DNA from: DTKY01 sp037440765
GTDB taxonomy: Bacteria; Acidobacteriota; Terriglobia; Bryobacterales; Bryobacteraceae
NCBI GenBank assembly: GCA_037440765.1
Contig: JBBITL010000043.1
Span: 1 to 39,157, forward strand
Direction: 5' to 3'
Length of the DNA: 39,157 nt
Each line of letters begins with the position of its first letter. Positions within the stretch are counted from its first letter, which is position 1. The position numbers and the translations under genes are program-made. Below are positions 1-10,280 of the stretch, in pieces. The notes under the pieces are model-generated. The model had not been told where the DNA came from. It searched no databases and was given only the letters and a program-made list of their open reading frames with translations.

Positions 1-166
1 GTCACCGGCGGTATGGGGATTCAGATGGCGGGCAAGGCCATCGGTCACGCCTTGCGCCAGTTGTCGCTGCACACCGTGGTGGCAGGGAACCTCGTCATTG
101 TCCTTTCCCACCTGCTCTGTCTTTACATCTGGTGGCAGGCGTTCCGGCGCCCAGCGGAGGGGCAGA

Positions 167-186
<20 letters not shown>
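1..186 (+). CDS. C-terminal end of an unknown membrane protein (5' truncated)
   Basis: An open frame runs from the first base to a TGA at 184-186, giving the last 61 residues of a protein that begins outside the window. The readable part has one clear hydrophobic segment (about residues 25-47, HTVVAGNLVIVLSHLLCLYI) followed by a Trp-Trp pair and a short basic, Pro-rich cytoplasmic-type tail. This looks like the final transmembrane helix of a polytopic membrane protein. It runs convergent to aspS and overlaps the aspS stop by 20 bases. I do not recognise the family, and too little is visible to name a function. Coding status rests on the frame and on the well-formed membrane helix. Confidence 0.5.
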
Positions 187-1943
<1,757 letters not shown>

Positions 1944-1954
<11 letters not shown>

Positions 1955-3203
1955 GTTCAATCTTCAGCCTTTCAAACAACTCGTCCCGCGAGACAGTCCG
2001 TTGCTCGCCCGTGGCCATGTCCTTGAGTTGGAAGCTGCCGGCCGCCATCTCCTGGTCTCCCAGAATCAGCGTGTAGCGGGCGTGTATCTTGTTGGCCACC
2101 TCCAGAGAGCGTTTCAGCCGTGTGTCGAAACCCACCTCCACCGGCGCGCCGCGGCGGCGCAGATCCAGCGCCAGGCGCGCCGCCGCCCGCGAGGCGTCCT
2201 CTCCCAGCGGGGCGATGAACAGGAGCGGCCCTTGCGGCGCTCGGCCGGCGGCGGCCTCCTCGAGCGACATCATCAGCCGGTCCTCTCCGATCGAGAAACC
2301 GATCCCTGGCAGCCGGACCTTGGACCCCAGAGACTGCGCCAGCCCGTCGTAACGCCCGCCGCCCAGCACCGAGTCCTGCGCGCCGAGCGCGCCGTGCGTG
2401 ACCTCGAAGGTCGTGCGCATGTAGTAGTCCAGACCGCGGACCAGCCGTGGCCGGATCTCGAAAGCGATCGCCCGGTCCCGCAGGCGCTCGAGCACGGCGT
2501 CAAAATGCTCCTGGCAGGCGCGGCACAGCCAGTCGAGGATCGACGGCAACTGGCCGATCACGGCCTGATCGGTCTCCACCTTGCAGTCCAGCACGCGCAG
2601 CGGGTTGGTCTCCGCCCGCCGGCGGCAGTCGGCGCACAGAGAGGAGGCCACCGCGCGCAGCCTGGCCTGAAGATCGGCCACGAATTTCGGCCGGCATTCG
2701 GGGCAGCCCACCGAGTTCACCAGCAGCCGGAACCCGGCCAGGCCCGCCGCCCTCAGGATCTCCACGGCCAGTTCCACCATCTCGGCGTCCACGGCCGGGG
2801 CTTCGCTTCCGATGGCTTCCGCGCCGATCTGGTAGAACTGCCGGTAGCGCCCTTTCTGGGGCCGCTCGCGCCGGAACATGGGCCCCATGTAGTAGAGCTT
2901 GAGCTGGCCGGCCTGCTGGTCGAGACGATGCTCGACGACGGCCCGGATCACCGAAGCGGTGCATTCGGGCCTTAGCGTCAGCGAGGCTCCGTCGCGGTCC
3001 TCGAAGGTGTACATCTCCTTGGTCACGATGTCGGTGTCTTCGCCCACTCCCCGGCTGAACAGAAGCGTCTCTTCGAATATGGGGGTGCGGATCTCGTGGT
3101 AGTTGTAGGCGCGGAAGACGGCGCGCGCTGTCTGCTCGACCCGTCCCCAAAGGCCGCTCGAGGGAGGCAGGATATCCCGGGTCCCTTTAACCGCGCGGAT
3201 CAC
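1944..3203 (-). CDS. hisS: Histidyl-tRNA synthetase
   Basis: Class II synthetase that charges tRNA-His, 419 residues. It opens with the typical RAVKGTRDILPP stretch, carries the motif 2 Arg region (LTLRPECTASVIRA, MFRRERPQKGRYRQFYQ), and has the two histidine-specific motifs LVRGLDYY and GGGRYDGL before the C-terminal anticodon-binding domain. The insertion between them carries Cys pairs (GCPEC, LCADC, LCRAC), a zinc-knuckle-like feature seen in many bacterial HisRS. The start is GTG at 3203, which overlaps the TGA of the upstream gene as GTGA. An open frame continues upstream to 3746, but that extension lies out of phase over the carbonic-anhydrase-like gene and has no HisRS similarity, so it is excluded. 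Confidence 0.97.
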
Positions 3204-3736
3204 GGCTGTTCGTCCTTGAACGCCTTCGCCCAGTTCACATAGCCGGCGCAGTTGGCCTGGAAGCGGGCCCGCTCTTCCTCGCTCACTTCGCGGCGAACCT
3301 TCCCCGGCACGCCCAGCACCAGGCTCCCCGGCGGGACAAGCGTCCCCTCCGGCACCAGGCTCCCCGCGCCCACCACCGAGCCCCTGCCGATGCGGGCGCC
3401 GTTCAGCACCACGGCGGCGATGCCGATCAGGCAGTCGTCCTCCACCGCACAGCCGTGCAGCACGGCCGAGTGGCCCACTGTAACCCGGTTTCCGAGCACG
3501 GTCGCGCAATCGCCCGTGTCCACGTGGACCACGCAGTTGTCCTGAATGTTGGACTCTTCGCCGACACGGATCGAGTTCACGTCCCCGCGGAGCACCGCGC
3601 CGGGCCAGACGCTGGATCGTTCGCCGATTTCTACGTCTCCGATCACCTGGGCGCCGGGATCGACGTATGCGGATGCGGCGATCCGTGGCTGGACGCCGCC
3701 GAAGGCGCGAATCATGGGTGTGACTGAGTTCACCAT
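3200..3736 (-). CDS. Gamma-carbonic-anhydrase-like hexapeptide-repeat protein (YrdA/PaaY type)
   Basis: A 178-residue left-handed beta-helix protein built from hexapeptide repeats ([LIV]-G-x4 rungs from about residue 20 to 150), with a C-terminal helix (SEEERARFQANCAGYVNWAKAF). His71, His89 and His94 fall in the contexts NCVVHVD and VTVGHSAVLHG. These match the three zinc ligands of the gamma-class carbonic anhydrase family. Members bind zinc or iron and may hydrate CO2, but many YrdA/PaaY-type proteins have no confirmed carbonic anhydrase activity, so the reaction is left open. It is the first gene of the operon with hisS and aspS and overlaps hisS by four bases. Met8 is an alternative start. 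Confidence 0.9.
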   Translation of the reverse strand: MVNSVTPMIRAFGGVQPRIAASAYVDPGAQVIGDVEIGERSSVWPGAVLRGDVNSIRVGEESNIQDNCVVHVDTGDCATVLGNRVTVGHSAVLHGCAVEDDCLIGIAAVVLNGARIGRGSVVGAGSLVPEGTLVPPGSLVLGVPGKVRREVSEEERARFQANCAGYVNWAKAFKDEQP

Positions 3737-3771
3737 GGTAGCACACGGGCGGGGAACGGCCCGCGCCGCGC

Positions 3772-3777
3772 TACAAT
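3772..3777 (+). promoter_or_regulatory. -10 element (TACAAT), probable leaderless promoter of the S9 peptidase
   Basis: TACAAT ends seven bases before the ATG at 3785, so transcription would begin at or next to the start codon. There is no Shine-Dalgarno sequence in the space and no convincing -35. The whole intergenic space to the divergent gene is 48 bases. Confidence 0.5.
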
Positions 3778-3784
3778 TCTCACT

Positions 3785-5806
3785 ATGGTCAGAGCAATCC
3801 CGCTACTGCTGCTGGCTCTCTCCGCGGTGTGGGCGCAGAGGGAGCCATTCGACGTCCAGGCCCTGATGAGCGTGGCGCGGATCGGCGATCCGCAGCTCTC
3901 GCCCGACGGCCGGACAGTGGCTTTCACCGTCCAGAGAATCGAACTGGAGAACAACGCCCGTCCGGTGCACATCTACACCGTCCCGCTGGCCGGCGGCCCG
4001 CCCAGCCAGATCACCCGGGAGGGATCGCGGAACGAGCGGCCCCGCTGGTCGCCGGACTCCCGGCAGATCGCCTTCATTAGCGACCGCGGCGGCTCCTCGC
4101 AGATCTGGCTCATGAACGCCGACGGCTCGAGTCCCCGGCAGGTCACCAGCCTCTCCACCGAGGCCGGCGGCGTCCTGTTCTCCCCCGACGGCAAGCGCCT
4201 GGTCTTCACCAGCGACGTCTACCCGGACTGCGCCGACGACGCCTGCAACAAGAAGCGGCTGGCGGCCGAGGCGGCGTCCAGCGTGAAGGCCCGGGTTTAC
4301 ACCTCGCTCCTCTATCGCCACTGGAACCACTGGGAGGGGCAGCGCCGGACCCACATCCTGGTAGTTGACCTGGCCGGAGGGGCTCCCAGGGACCTCACCC
4401 CGGGAGCCCGGCGTGTCCCGCCGTTTTCGCTGTCGGGGCTGGACGACTACGCCATTTCGCCGGACGGCCGCGAGTTGTGCTACGTCGCAAACACCGACCC
4501 CGTGCCGGCCGTCAGCACCAACTCAGACTTGTTTGTGGTCCCCCTGGAGGGCGGGCAGCCGTCAAAGATCACCATCAACGTGGGAGCGGACAACTCCCCG
4601 CAATACTCGCCCGACGGCAAGCATCTCGCCTACCGCACGCAGCTTCGCGCCGGCTATGAGAGCGACCGCTGGCGCCTGGTGGTCATGGAGCGGGCCACCG
4701 GCGGGGCCAGGATTCTGACCGAGAACCTTGACCGGCCAGTGGGCAGTTTCACCTGGGCGCCGGACTCGTCGCGGATCTTCTTCACCGTCGAAGACCGGGG
4801 CCGGCAGCCCATCCAGATGATCGCAGCCGGCGGGGGCGCAGCCCGCGTCGTCGCCAGCGGCCCCAGTACGCTCGACGATGTCCGGCTGACGGCGGACGGC
4901 AAGACCATGATCTACACCGAGCAGAGCGCCGCCGGACCGGTGGAGATCTTCCGGGCGTCCTCCAGCGGGGGCTCCGCCCAGCCCCTGACCGGGCTGAACC
5001 AGGCCCTGCTGGCGAAGCACACTCTTACCCCGGCCGAGGAGTTCTGGGTGGAGGGCGCCGAGTCGGCGAGGGTTCACAGTTTCCTGGTGCGCCCGCCCGG
5101 ATTCAGAGCCGGCGTACGATACCCGGTCCTGTTCCTGATCCACGGGGGGCCGCAGAGCGCCTGGCGTGAGAGCTGGAGCTACCGCTGGAACGCACAGGTT
5201 CTCGCCGCCTCCGGCTACGTGGTGGTGATGCCGAACCCGCGCGGCTCCACCGGCTACGGCCAGAAGTTCACCGACGAGATCAACGCGGACTGGGGCGGGA
5301 AGGTCTACGATGACATCCTCAAGGTGGTCGACTATGTGGTGAGCCAGCCCTGGGCCGATCCCGATCGCATGGCCGCGGCCGGAGCTTCCTACGGCGGCTA
5401 CATGATGAACTGGATGGCGGGCCGCACCAGCCGGTTCAAGGCCCTGGTTTCGCACGCCGGCGTCTTCGATTTGCGCAGCATGTTCGGCGAGACCGAGGAG
5501 CTGTGGTTCCCGCTTTGGGAGTTTCGCGGGACGCCGTGGAGCGACCCCGAGATGTACGCCCGCTGGAGCCCGAGCTTCTTCGTCAAGGAATTCCGGACGC
5601 CTACACTGGTGACCCACGGCGAGCTGGATTATCGCGTGCCCGTGGGCCAGGGCTTGCAGATGTACACGGCTCTCCAGCTCCAGCAGGTCCCCTCCAAGCT
5701 GGTCCTGTTCCCCGACGAGGGACACTGGATTTCCAGGCCGCAGAACTCCGTCTTCTGGTACAGGACAGTGATCGATTGGCTCGACTCCTGGCTGAAGAAA
5801 GAGTGA
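3785..5806 (+). CDS. Exported S9-family peptidase (prolyl oligopeptidase / DPP-like)
   Basis: A 673-residue serine peptidase of the S9 family (acylaminoacyl-peptidase/DPP5-like branch), probably periplasmic and acting on short peptides. Residues 1-17 form a signal peptide ending AVWAQ. Residues about 25-400 are a TolB/WD40-like propeller with repeated LSPDG, WSPDS, FSPDG, YSPDG and WAPDS blades. Residues about 420-670 are the alpha/beta-hydrolase domain. The catalytic triad can be placed: Ser535 in GASYGG, Asp615 in GELDYRVP, His647 in DEGHW. It is monocistronic, divergent from the hisS operon and convergent with cinA, only six bases apart. The probable leaderless promoter is just upstream. 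Confidence 0.93.
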   Translation: MVRAIPLLLLALSAVWAQREPFDVQALMSVARIGDPQLSPDGRTVAFTVQRIELENNARPVHIYTVPLAGGPPSQITREGSRNERPRWSPDSRQIAFISDRGGSSQIWLMNADGSSPRQVTSLSTEAGGVLFSPDGKRLVFTSDVYPDCADDACNKKRLAAEAASSVKARVYTSLLYRHWNHWEGQRRTHILVVDLAGGAPRDLTPGARRVPPFSLSGLDDYAISPDGRELCYVANTDPVPAVSTNSDLFVVPLEGGQPSKITINVGADNSPQYSPDGKHLAYRTQLRAGYESDRWRLVVMERATGGARILTENLDRPVGSFTWAPDSSRIFFTVEDRGRQPIQMIAAGGGAARVVASGPSTLDDVRLTADGKTMIYTEQSAAGPVEIFRASSSGGSAQPLTGLNQALLAKHTLTPAEEFWVEGAESARVHSFLVRPPGFRAGVRYPVLFLIHGGPQSAWRESWSYRWNAQVLAASGYVVVMPNPRGSTGYGQKFTDEINADWGGKVYDDILKVVDYVVSQPWADPDRMAAAGASYGGYMMNWMAGRTSRFKALVSHAGVFDLRSMFGETEELWFPLWEFRGTPWSDPEMYARWSPSFFVKEFRTPTLVTHGELDYRVPVGQGLQMYTALQLQQVPSKLVLFPDEGHWISRPQNSVFWYRTVIDWLDSWLKKE

Positions 5807-5812
5807 GCGGCC

Positions 5813-7045
5813 TCAGCCGAGCGCCCGCCGGAGCATGTCGAGCGCGCTCTGCACCGCCAGCGCCCGCACGCGCGCCCGGTTGCCCAGAAACCGGAGCCTC
5901 CTGGTGTCCGCTCCGCCGGGTCCGGCAATGCCTATGACCACGGTGCCGACCGGCTTGGCCTCCGTACCGCCTCCCGGACCGGCCACCCCGCTCACCGCCA
6001 GCGCGTAGGTGGACTCGGTGCGCGCCCGCGTTCCCAGAGCCATCGCCTCGGCCACCGGCTCGCTCACCGCGCCGTGGGATTCCAGAAGGCCGGGGGCGAC
6101 ACCGGCCAGGACCGTCTTCAGCCGGTTGGAGTAGACCAGCAGACCTCCGACGAAGTAGTCCGAACTGCCGGCGACCGAAGTGATCCGTTCAGCCAGCAAC
6201 CCGCCGGTGCAACTCTCGGCCACGCTAAGGGTGGCGCGCAGCTCCCGGAGCCGGTCGCCCACCACCGCCTCCAGCGGCCGGCCGTCCCTGGAATAGACGC
6301 GGTCTCCCAACAGCGCCTCGATCCGCGGCCCGACCTCGGCCAGCAGTCTTTCGGCCTCGGCCTCAGAATCGCAGCGGGCGCGCAGGTGAACCTGCACGTC
6401 CCCTGGCGCCGCCAGTATGGTGGTCACCGGGTTGGCGTACTTTCTGTAGACCGGCGCGATGATCTGGTCGACATCGGACTCGCCCATGCCCGTCACCCGG
6501 AGCGAGCGCGTGCGGATCACCTGCCGCGGCACGATCCGCGCCAGCCTCGGCATGCAGTGATCCCGGAACATGGGTTCCAGTTCCGGCGGCGGCCCCGGAA
6601 GCAGCGCCGCCACCCCGGCGCCGTGCGGGACCCACTGGCCGGGCGCCGTGCCATTGGGGTTGGGCAGCGCCTCGGCGCCCTCAATAATGAACGCCTGCCG
6701 CCGGTTGATCTCCGCCATCTGGCGTCCCATGCTCCGGAACCGCTGCTCGATCTGCGCGGCCAGTTCCTCGCTGTAGATCAGTGTCCGCCCGAGAGCGCGC
6801 GCCACGGCCTCCCGGGTGACGTCGTCCTCGGTAGGGCCCAGTCCGCCGGTGAGAAGGACAATCCCGGATCGCGCGACCGCCCCGCGCACGGCCTCGGCCA
6901 GCCTCCCGGCGTCGTCGCCTATGACCATCTTGGAGACCACCTCGACGCCCAGGCTGTTGAGCTGCTCGGTAAGGAACAGCGAGTTGGTGTCCAGCCGCGC
7001 CGGCGTCAGCAGTTCCGAACCGGCCGCGATGATCTCGGCATTCAT
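5813..7045 (-). CDS. cinA: CinA-family protein (MoaB-like domain plus nicotinamide-nucleotide amidohydrolase)
   Basis: A 410-residue two-domain protein. Residues 1-170 are the MoaB/MogA-like COG1058 domain (AAGSELL, LLTGGLGPTEDDVT), which in this family has ADP-ribose or NMN-linked pyrophosphatase activity. Residues about 255-410 are the PncC domain (SVAESCTGGLLAERIT, YSNRLK, SGVAGPGGGT, KPVGTV), which deamidates nicotinamide mononucleotide in pyridine-nucleotide salvage. The ATG follows the stop of the upstream propeller gene with no gap (TGAATG), so it is the last gene of the rimO operon. The competence link implied by the name is historical and not supported here by neighbours. Confidence 0.95.
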   Translation of the reverse strand: MNAEIIAAGSELLTPARLDTNSLFLTEQLNSLGVEVVSKMVIGDDAGRLAEAVRGAVARSGIVLLTGGLGPTEDDVTREAVARALGRTLIYSEELAAQIEQRFRSMGRQMAEINRRQAFIIEGAEALPNPNGTAPGQWVPHGAGVAALLPGPPPELEPMFRDHCMPRLARIVPRQVIRTRSLRVTGMGESDVDQIIAPVYRKYANPVTTILAAPGDVQVHLRARCDSEAEAERLLAEVGPRIEALLGDRVYSRDGRPLEAVVGDRLRELRATLSVAESCTGGLLAERITSVAGSSDYFVGGLLVYSNRLKTVLAGVAPGLLESHGAVSEPVAEAMALGTRARTESTYALAVSGVAGPGGGTEAKPVGTVVIGIAGPGGADTRRLRFLGNRARVRALAVQSALDMLRRALG

Positions 7046-8074
7046 TCAGGGGAGCGGCTTGCCGGCGATGTCCACGTCCAGGCGGTAGAGCGCGCTCGTG
7101 GTGGCCGCGATCATCGAACGCGAAGGGGTAAACGCCAGCCCCACGATGTTCGGGCCGGACAGGAAAAGCTCCGCTTGGCGATCGGGGCCGATTCTCACAA
7201 CGCCCTTCCGCCCGCCCAGCGACGCGGCCGCATACAGGCGGCCCTGGCTGTCGAACGCCATGCCCTGCGGGCGGCCCAGCCCTCGATAGTAGACTTCGGC
7301 CTCGCCGGTCGGACTGATCCGGTGGATGGCCTCGAAGCTCGATGTGGTCGGTCCCGCCACGAACAGGTCCCCTTCCGGGCTGACGGCCAGATGGTAGGCG
7401 GCCATGGAGGGCTCCAGTGTGGCGAAAACAAAGATCTGGCGGTCTGGGCTGATCTTGAAGATCGTCCCGCTGCGGTCGCCCACGTAGAGGTTGCCTGCAG
7501 GGTCGAAGGCGATGCCTGTCGCAACTCCCATGCCCTCAACGTAAACCGACAGGCTGCCGTCCGGCGCGACCGCGTACACCGTGCCGTCGTGCCGGCTGGA
7601 CACATGGAGCACACCGTCGCCGTTGAAGGCCAGGCCGGTGGCGTTCATCAGGTCCGAGACGAACGGCTTGACGTTGCCGCTCCGGTCGATCTTGAACACG
7701 GCCACGGGGGTCTTCTGGCCCCGGCTGCCGCTGAAAGTGGTGTAGATGTTGCCGTGGCGGTCCAGGGCCGGGTTGGCCACCGGATGCAGGTTGTCCGCGA
7801 TCGGCAGGCCGATCTCACAAGGCCAGGAGCTTGCGGTCTTGTCCCCGTTGCCCACTGTAAGTTCACTGGCCGCCACGCCCTCCGGCACACGCACAATGAC
7901 GAAGGAATCCGAGCCCACGACAACGTGGGCCTGCGCTGGCCCCACATTCACCCTTGGCCTCTCAGGCCGGGCCAGCCCCCGGCCGTGGATGTGGATTTCA
8001 CCCCCGGCAATGGCCGCCTCCGGCGATACCCGGTCGATGTGTGGTCGTCCCGCCTGCTCCCTGCGAGTTCCCAT
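7046..8074 (-). CDS. NHL/SMP-30-like beta-propeller protein with N-terminal IPT/TIG-like domain
   Basis: About 342 residues. The first 80 residues (IDRVSPEAAIAGGEIHIHGRGL) resemble an IPT/TIG immunoglobulin-like domain. The rest is a propeller of NHL/SMP-30 type with recurring blades such as NATGLAFNGDG, VATGIAFDPAGNLYVGDR, YHLAVSPEGDLFVAG and PQGMAFDSQGRLYAA. Related proteins are lactonases or binding scaffolds; no catalytic residues can be assigned with confidence. No signal peptide is evident. The ATG at 8074 lies two bases after the pgpA stop. An in-frame GTG at 8095 would overlap pgpA by 19 bases, and neither has a good Shine-Dalgarno sequence. It lies in a housekeeping operon directly before cinA. 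Confidence 0.8.
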   Translation of the reverse strand: MGTRREQAGRPHIDRVSPEAAIAGGEIHIHGRGLARPERPRVNVGPAQAHVVVGSDSFVIVRVPEGVAASELTVGNGDKTASSWPCEIGLPIADNLHPVANPALDRHGNIYTTFSGSRGQKTPVAVFKIDRSGNVKPFVSDLMNATGLAFNGDGVLHVSSRHDGTVYAVAPDGSLSVYVEGMGVATGIAFDPAGNLYVGDRSGTIFKISPDRQIFVFATLEPSMAAYHLAVSPEGDLFVAGPTTSSFEAIHRISPTGEAEVYYRGLGRPQGMAFDSQGRLYAAASLGGRKGVVRIGPDRQAELFLSGPNIVGLAFTPSRSMIAATTSALYRLDVDIAGKPLP

Positions 8075-8076
8075 CG

Positions 8077-8556
8077 TTAATAAAGATTGAAACACCCTGC
8101 CGCGAATAACACAAGCCCCGCGGCGATGCCCGCCGCCACGTCGTCAGCCATGATCCCAAAGCCTCCCGGCAGCCGTTCCGCCTGCCGCACCGGCGGCGGC
8201 TTGAAGATGTCGAACAGCCTGAACAGAATCAGGGCCGCCAGCCAGCTCTTCCAGTTGTGGTTGGTTGCGCCGGCCAGCGCTATCCACTGCCCGACGGCCT
8301 CATCCATTACGATCCAGGGAGGGTCTTCCCTGCCGCTGGCGGCCGACTCCACGCCCGCCGCCCAAACGCCCGGCGCCAGCGCCGCCGCTGACAGCGCGGC
8401 GAACTCCAGATGCCCCCAGCCATATCCGTGCGCCAGCAGCGCGCCGGCCACCAGGGCGCCCACTGAACCCACCGTCCCCGGGGCCGCCGGGACGTACCCC
8501 AGGCCAAAGCAACTGCTGATCGCCGACGCCGCTCTCCGCGCAACCCTACTGGTCAT
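8077..8556 (-). CDS. pgpA: Phosphatidylglycerophosphatase A
   Basis: A 159-residue integral membrane phosphatase that converts phosphatidylglycerophosphate to phosphatidylglycerol. It has all the family blocks: GLGYVPAAPGTVGS near the N-terminus, the acidic DPPWIVMDEAVGQW block in the middle, and FRLFDIFKPPPVRQAE followed by GGFGIMADDVAAG. Three to four hydrophobic segments lie around these. Length and motif order are normal. It overlaps yacG by 11 bases upstream and is followed within two bases by the propeller gene, so it belongs to the rimO-to-cinA operon. Confidence 0.95.
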   Translation of the reverse strand: MTSRVARRAASAISSCFGLGYVPAAPGTVGSVGALVAGALLAHGYGWGHLEFAALSAAALAPGVWAAGVESAASGREDPPWIVMDEAVGQWIALAGATNHNWKSWLAALILFRLFDIFKPPPVRQAERLPGGFGIMADDVAAGIAAGLVLFAAGCFNLY

Positions 8557-8725
8557 CCGGGCCTTCCTTGCCGTCCGCCGCCTCAGCCACCGTCGCGGCA
8601 GGCGCCGGTATCACGTACTTCTCCGCGGCCCAGTTGCCCAGGTCGATAAGCCGGCAACGGTCGCTACAGAACGGCATCAGCGAGTCTGCCAAATGAACTT
8701 CCCGTTTGCAGATGGGGCATCTCAT
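8546..8725 (-). CDS. yacG: YacG-type zinc-binding DNA gyrase inhibitor
   Basis: A 59-residue protein. It begins MRCPICKREV, continues to PFCSDRCRLIDLGNW, and has an acidic tail. The four Cys (CPIC and CSDRC) form the treble-clef zinc site of the YacG family, and SDRCRxIDLGxW is its signature. In Escherichia coli YacG binds GyrB and blocks DNA binding by gyrase. The ATG at 8725 overlaps the rimO stop as ATGA, and the 3' end overlaps pgpA by 11 bases, which indicates translational coupling. The tail after residue 40 (Ala-rich, acidic) is longer than the folded core needs. Confidence 0.9.
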   Translation of the reverse strand: MRCPICKREVHLADSLMPFCSDRCRLIDLGNWAAEKYVIPAPAATVAEAADGKEGPDDQ

Positions 8726-10104
8726 GACCGGTGCTGTGGCAGGATCCGGAATGACGCCTCCCGGGCCGGACCGTCTCCTTCCAGTATCGTCCCTACCAGG
8801 TCGTAGTCGTGCGCCCCGGTGATCCGGAACCCCCGTATCTCCCCGGTTTGCGGCGGCCGTCCGGCGCAGTCGTTGATGAGGCAGACGCCGTCGATCTCGG
8901 GCGCCTGCCCCGGCAGCCGTCCCTGCCACAGCAGGTCCGTCTCCGGGCTCGGTCCCTCCACCAGCGCCTTGGTTTCCTCTCCGATGCGGGTGCGGTTGCG
9001 GGACTTCGAGATCCTGCGCTGGATCGCCATGAGCCGCCGCCGGCGATTGTAGATGGTCCGGCGATCAACCTTGTCCGCCAGTTGGTAGCTGCGGCTGGTC
9101 TCTTCGTCGGAGTAACCGAAGACTCCCAGATGGTCGAAGCGGGCGGCCTCGACAAACTGGCACAACTCCTCGAAATCCCTCTCCGATTCGCCCGGGAACC
9201 CGACGATCAGGCTGGTCCTCAGCGAAACGCCCGCGACCACCCGCCGGATCTTCTCGATGAGCTTCAGGAACATCTCGCCCGAGCTGCCGCGTTTCATACG
9301 CTTGAGCACGCCGGCGCTGGAGTGCTGTAGCGGCATGTCGATGTACTTGACCAGGGCGCTCTCGCCCGCCAGCGTCTCCAGCAGCCTCCCCGTGACCCGG
9401 TTCGGATATGCGTAGAGGAAGCGGATCCACTTCTCGGCCGGCGTTTCGATCCGCGCCAGCCGTCTGAGCAGGCCGGCCAGGCCATCGTTAAGACCGAGGT
9501 CCTCACCGTAGCTGGTGGTATCCTGGCCCACCAGGTTGATCTCCCGCACCCCCTGGGCGAACAGCGCTTCCGCCTCCGCGACGACGGAATCCGGCTTTCG
9601 GCTCCTGAACCGGCCCCTGAATTGCGGGATCACGCAGAACGTGCAGGGGTGATCGCAGCCCTCGGCGATCTTGATGTAGGCGTAGTGCCGCGGGGTGGCC
9701 AGCAGGCGCGGCGTGGAGTCGTTGTACAGGTAAGGGCGCCGGGCGTCCGCGCGCAGGGCGTCCCCCTCGCAGGCTGCCAGAATCTCCTCTACCTGGTTGG
9801 TGCCGACCAGCGCATCCACTTCGGGGATCTGCTCCCGGATGTCCTCGCCGAACCGCTCGACCAGGCAGCCCGCAACCACCAGGCGCCTGGCCCTCCCGTT
9901 GCGCCTGAGTTCCGCCAGCTCCAGGATCGTGTCCACGGACTCCTGCTGCGCGGGACCAACGAAGCTGCAAGTGTTCACCACCAGCGCCTCGGCATCCTCG
10001 GGCCGTTGTGTGAGTTCGTGACCCCGGGACACCAGGATCCCCATCATGACCTCGGTGTCGACAAGATTTTTGGGGCAACCCAGACTGATGAAGCCTATTC
10101 TCAA
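8722..10104 (-). CDS. rimO: Ribosomal protein uS12 methylthiotransferase
   Basis: Radical-SAM enzyme that adds a methylthio group to an aspartate of ribosomal protein S12, 460 residues. The N-terminal UPF0004 domain has Cys10, Cys46 and Cys80 for the auxiliary cluster (SLGCPKNLVDTE, NTCSF, AGCL). The radical-SAM triad is Cys150, Cys154 and Cys157 in EGCDHPCTFC. A C-terminal TRAM domain follows about residue 375. SLGCPKNLVD and GFPGE favour RimO over MiaB. The start is TTG at 10104: the conserved IGFISLGC begins immediately and a stop lies in frame just upstream. First gene of the operon with yacG, pgpA, the propeller protein and cinA. Confidence 0.95.
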   Translation of the reverse strand: MRIGFISLGCPKNLVDTEVMMGILVSRGHELTQRPEDAEALVVNTCSFVGPAQQESVDTILELAELRRNGRARRLVVAGCLVERFGEDIREQIPEVDALVGTNQVEEILAACEGDALRADARRPYLYNDSTPRLLATPRHYAYIKIAEGCDHPCTFCVIPQFRGRFRSRKPDSVVAEAEALFAQGVREINLVGQDTTSYGEDLGLNDGLAGLLRRLARIETPAEKWIRFLYAYPNRVTGRLLETLAGESALVKYIDMPLQHSSAGVLKRMKRGSSGEMFLKLIEKIRRVVAGVSLRTSLIVGFPGESERDFEELCQFVEAARFDHLGVFGYSDEETSRSYQLADKVDRRTIYNRRRRLMAIQRRISKSRNRTRIGEETKALVEGPSPETDLLWQGRLPGQAPEIDGVCLINDCAGRPPQTGEIRGFRITGAHDYDLVGTILEGDGPAREASFRILPQHRS

Positions 10105-10117
10105 GGGGTTTGGCTAC

Positions 10118-10123
10118 AGCATA
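10118..10123 (-). promoter_or_regulatory. Possible -10 element (TATGCT) of the rimO operon
   Basis: On the minus strand TATGCT, preceded by GCGTGC, ends 13 bases before the TTG start of rimO. The predicted transcript would have only about six untranslated bases and no Shine-Dalgarno sequence. I cannot see a good -35. Confidence 0.3.
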
Positions 10124-10246
10124 GCACGCCGGAGCGGGAGTTGTACTTGCCCCAACGGGGGCCGTCTCAGTAGCTCCAGTACTACCGAGCTTTTCTGAAT
10201 TGTACGAATTGCAAAAGAAATGGGCTAAGTTCCGACGTTTCTGGGG

Positions 10247-10252
10247 TATAGT
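10247..10252 (+). promoter_or_regulatory. Possible -10 element (TATAGT) of the receiver gene
   Basis: TATAGT lies 28 bases before the ATG at 10281, with an AT-richer stretch upstream (10186-10230). A GAGG at 10262-10265 lies 15 bases before the ATG, rather far for a ribosome binding site. No clear -35 at 16-18 bases. The rest of the 10105-10280 intergenic region shows nothing else I can name. Confidence 0.35.
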
Positions 10253-10280
10253 GAAGTCACCGAGGTTGAAACGCTGTTCG

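Noticed and set aside
3204..3746. In-frame upstream extension of hisS.
   Set aside because: It crosses the carbonic-anhydrase-like gene in another phase; HisRS similarity begins at the GTG 3203.
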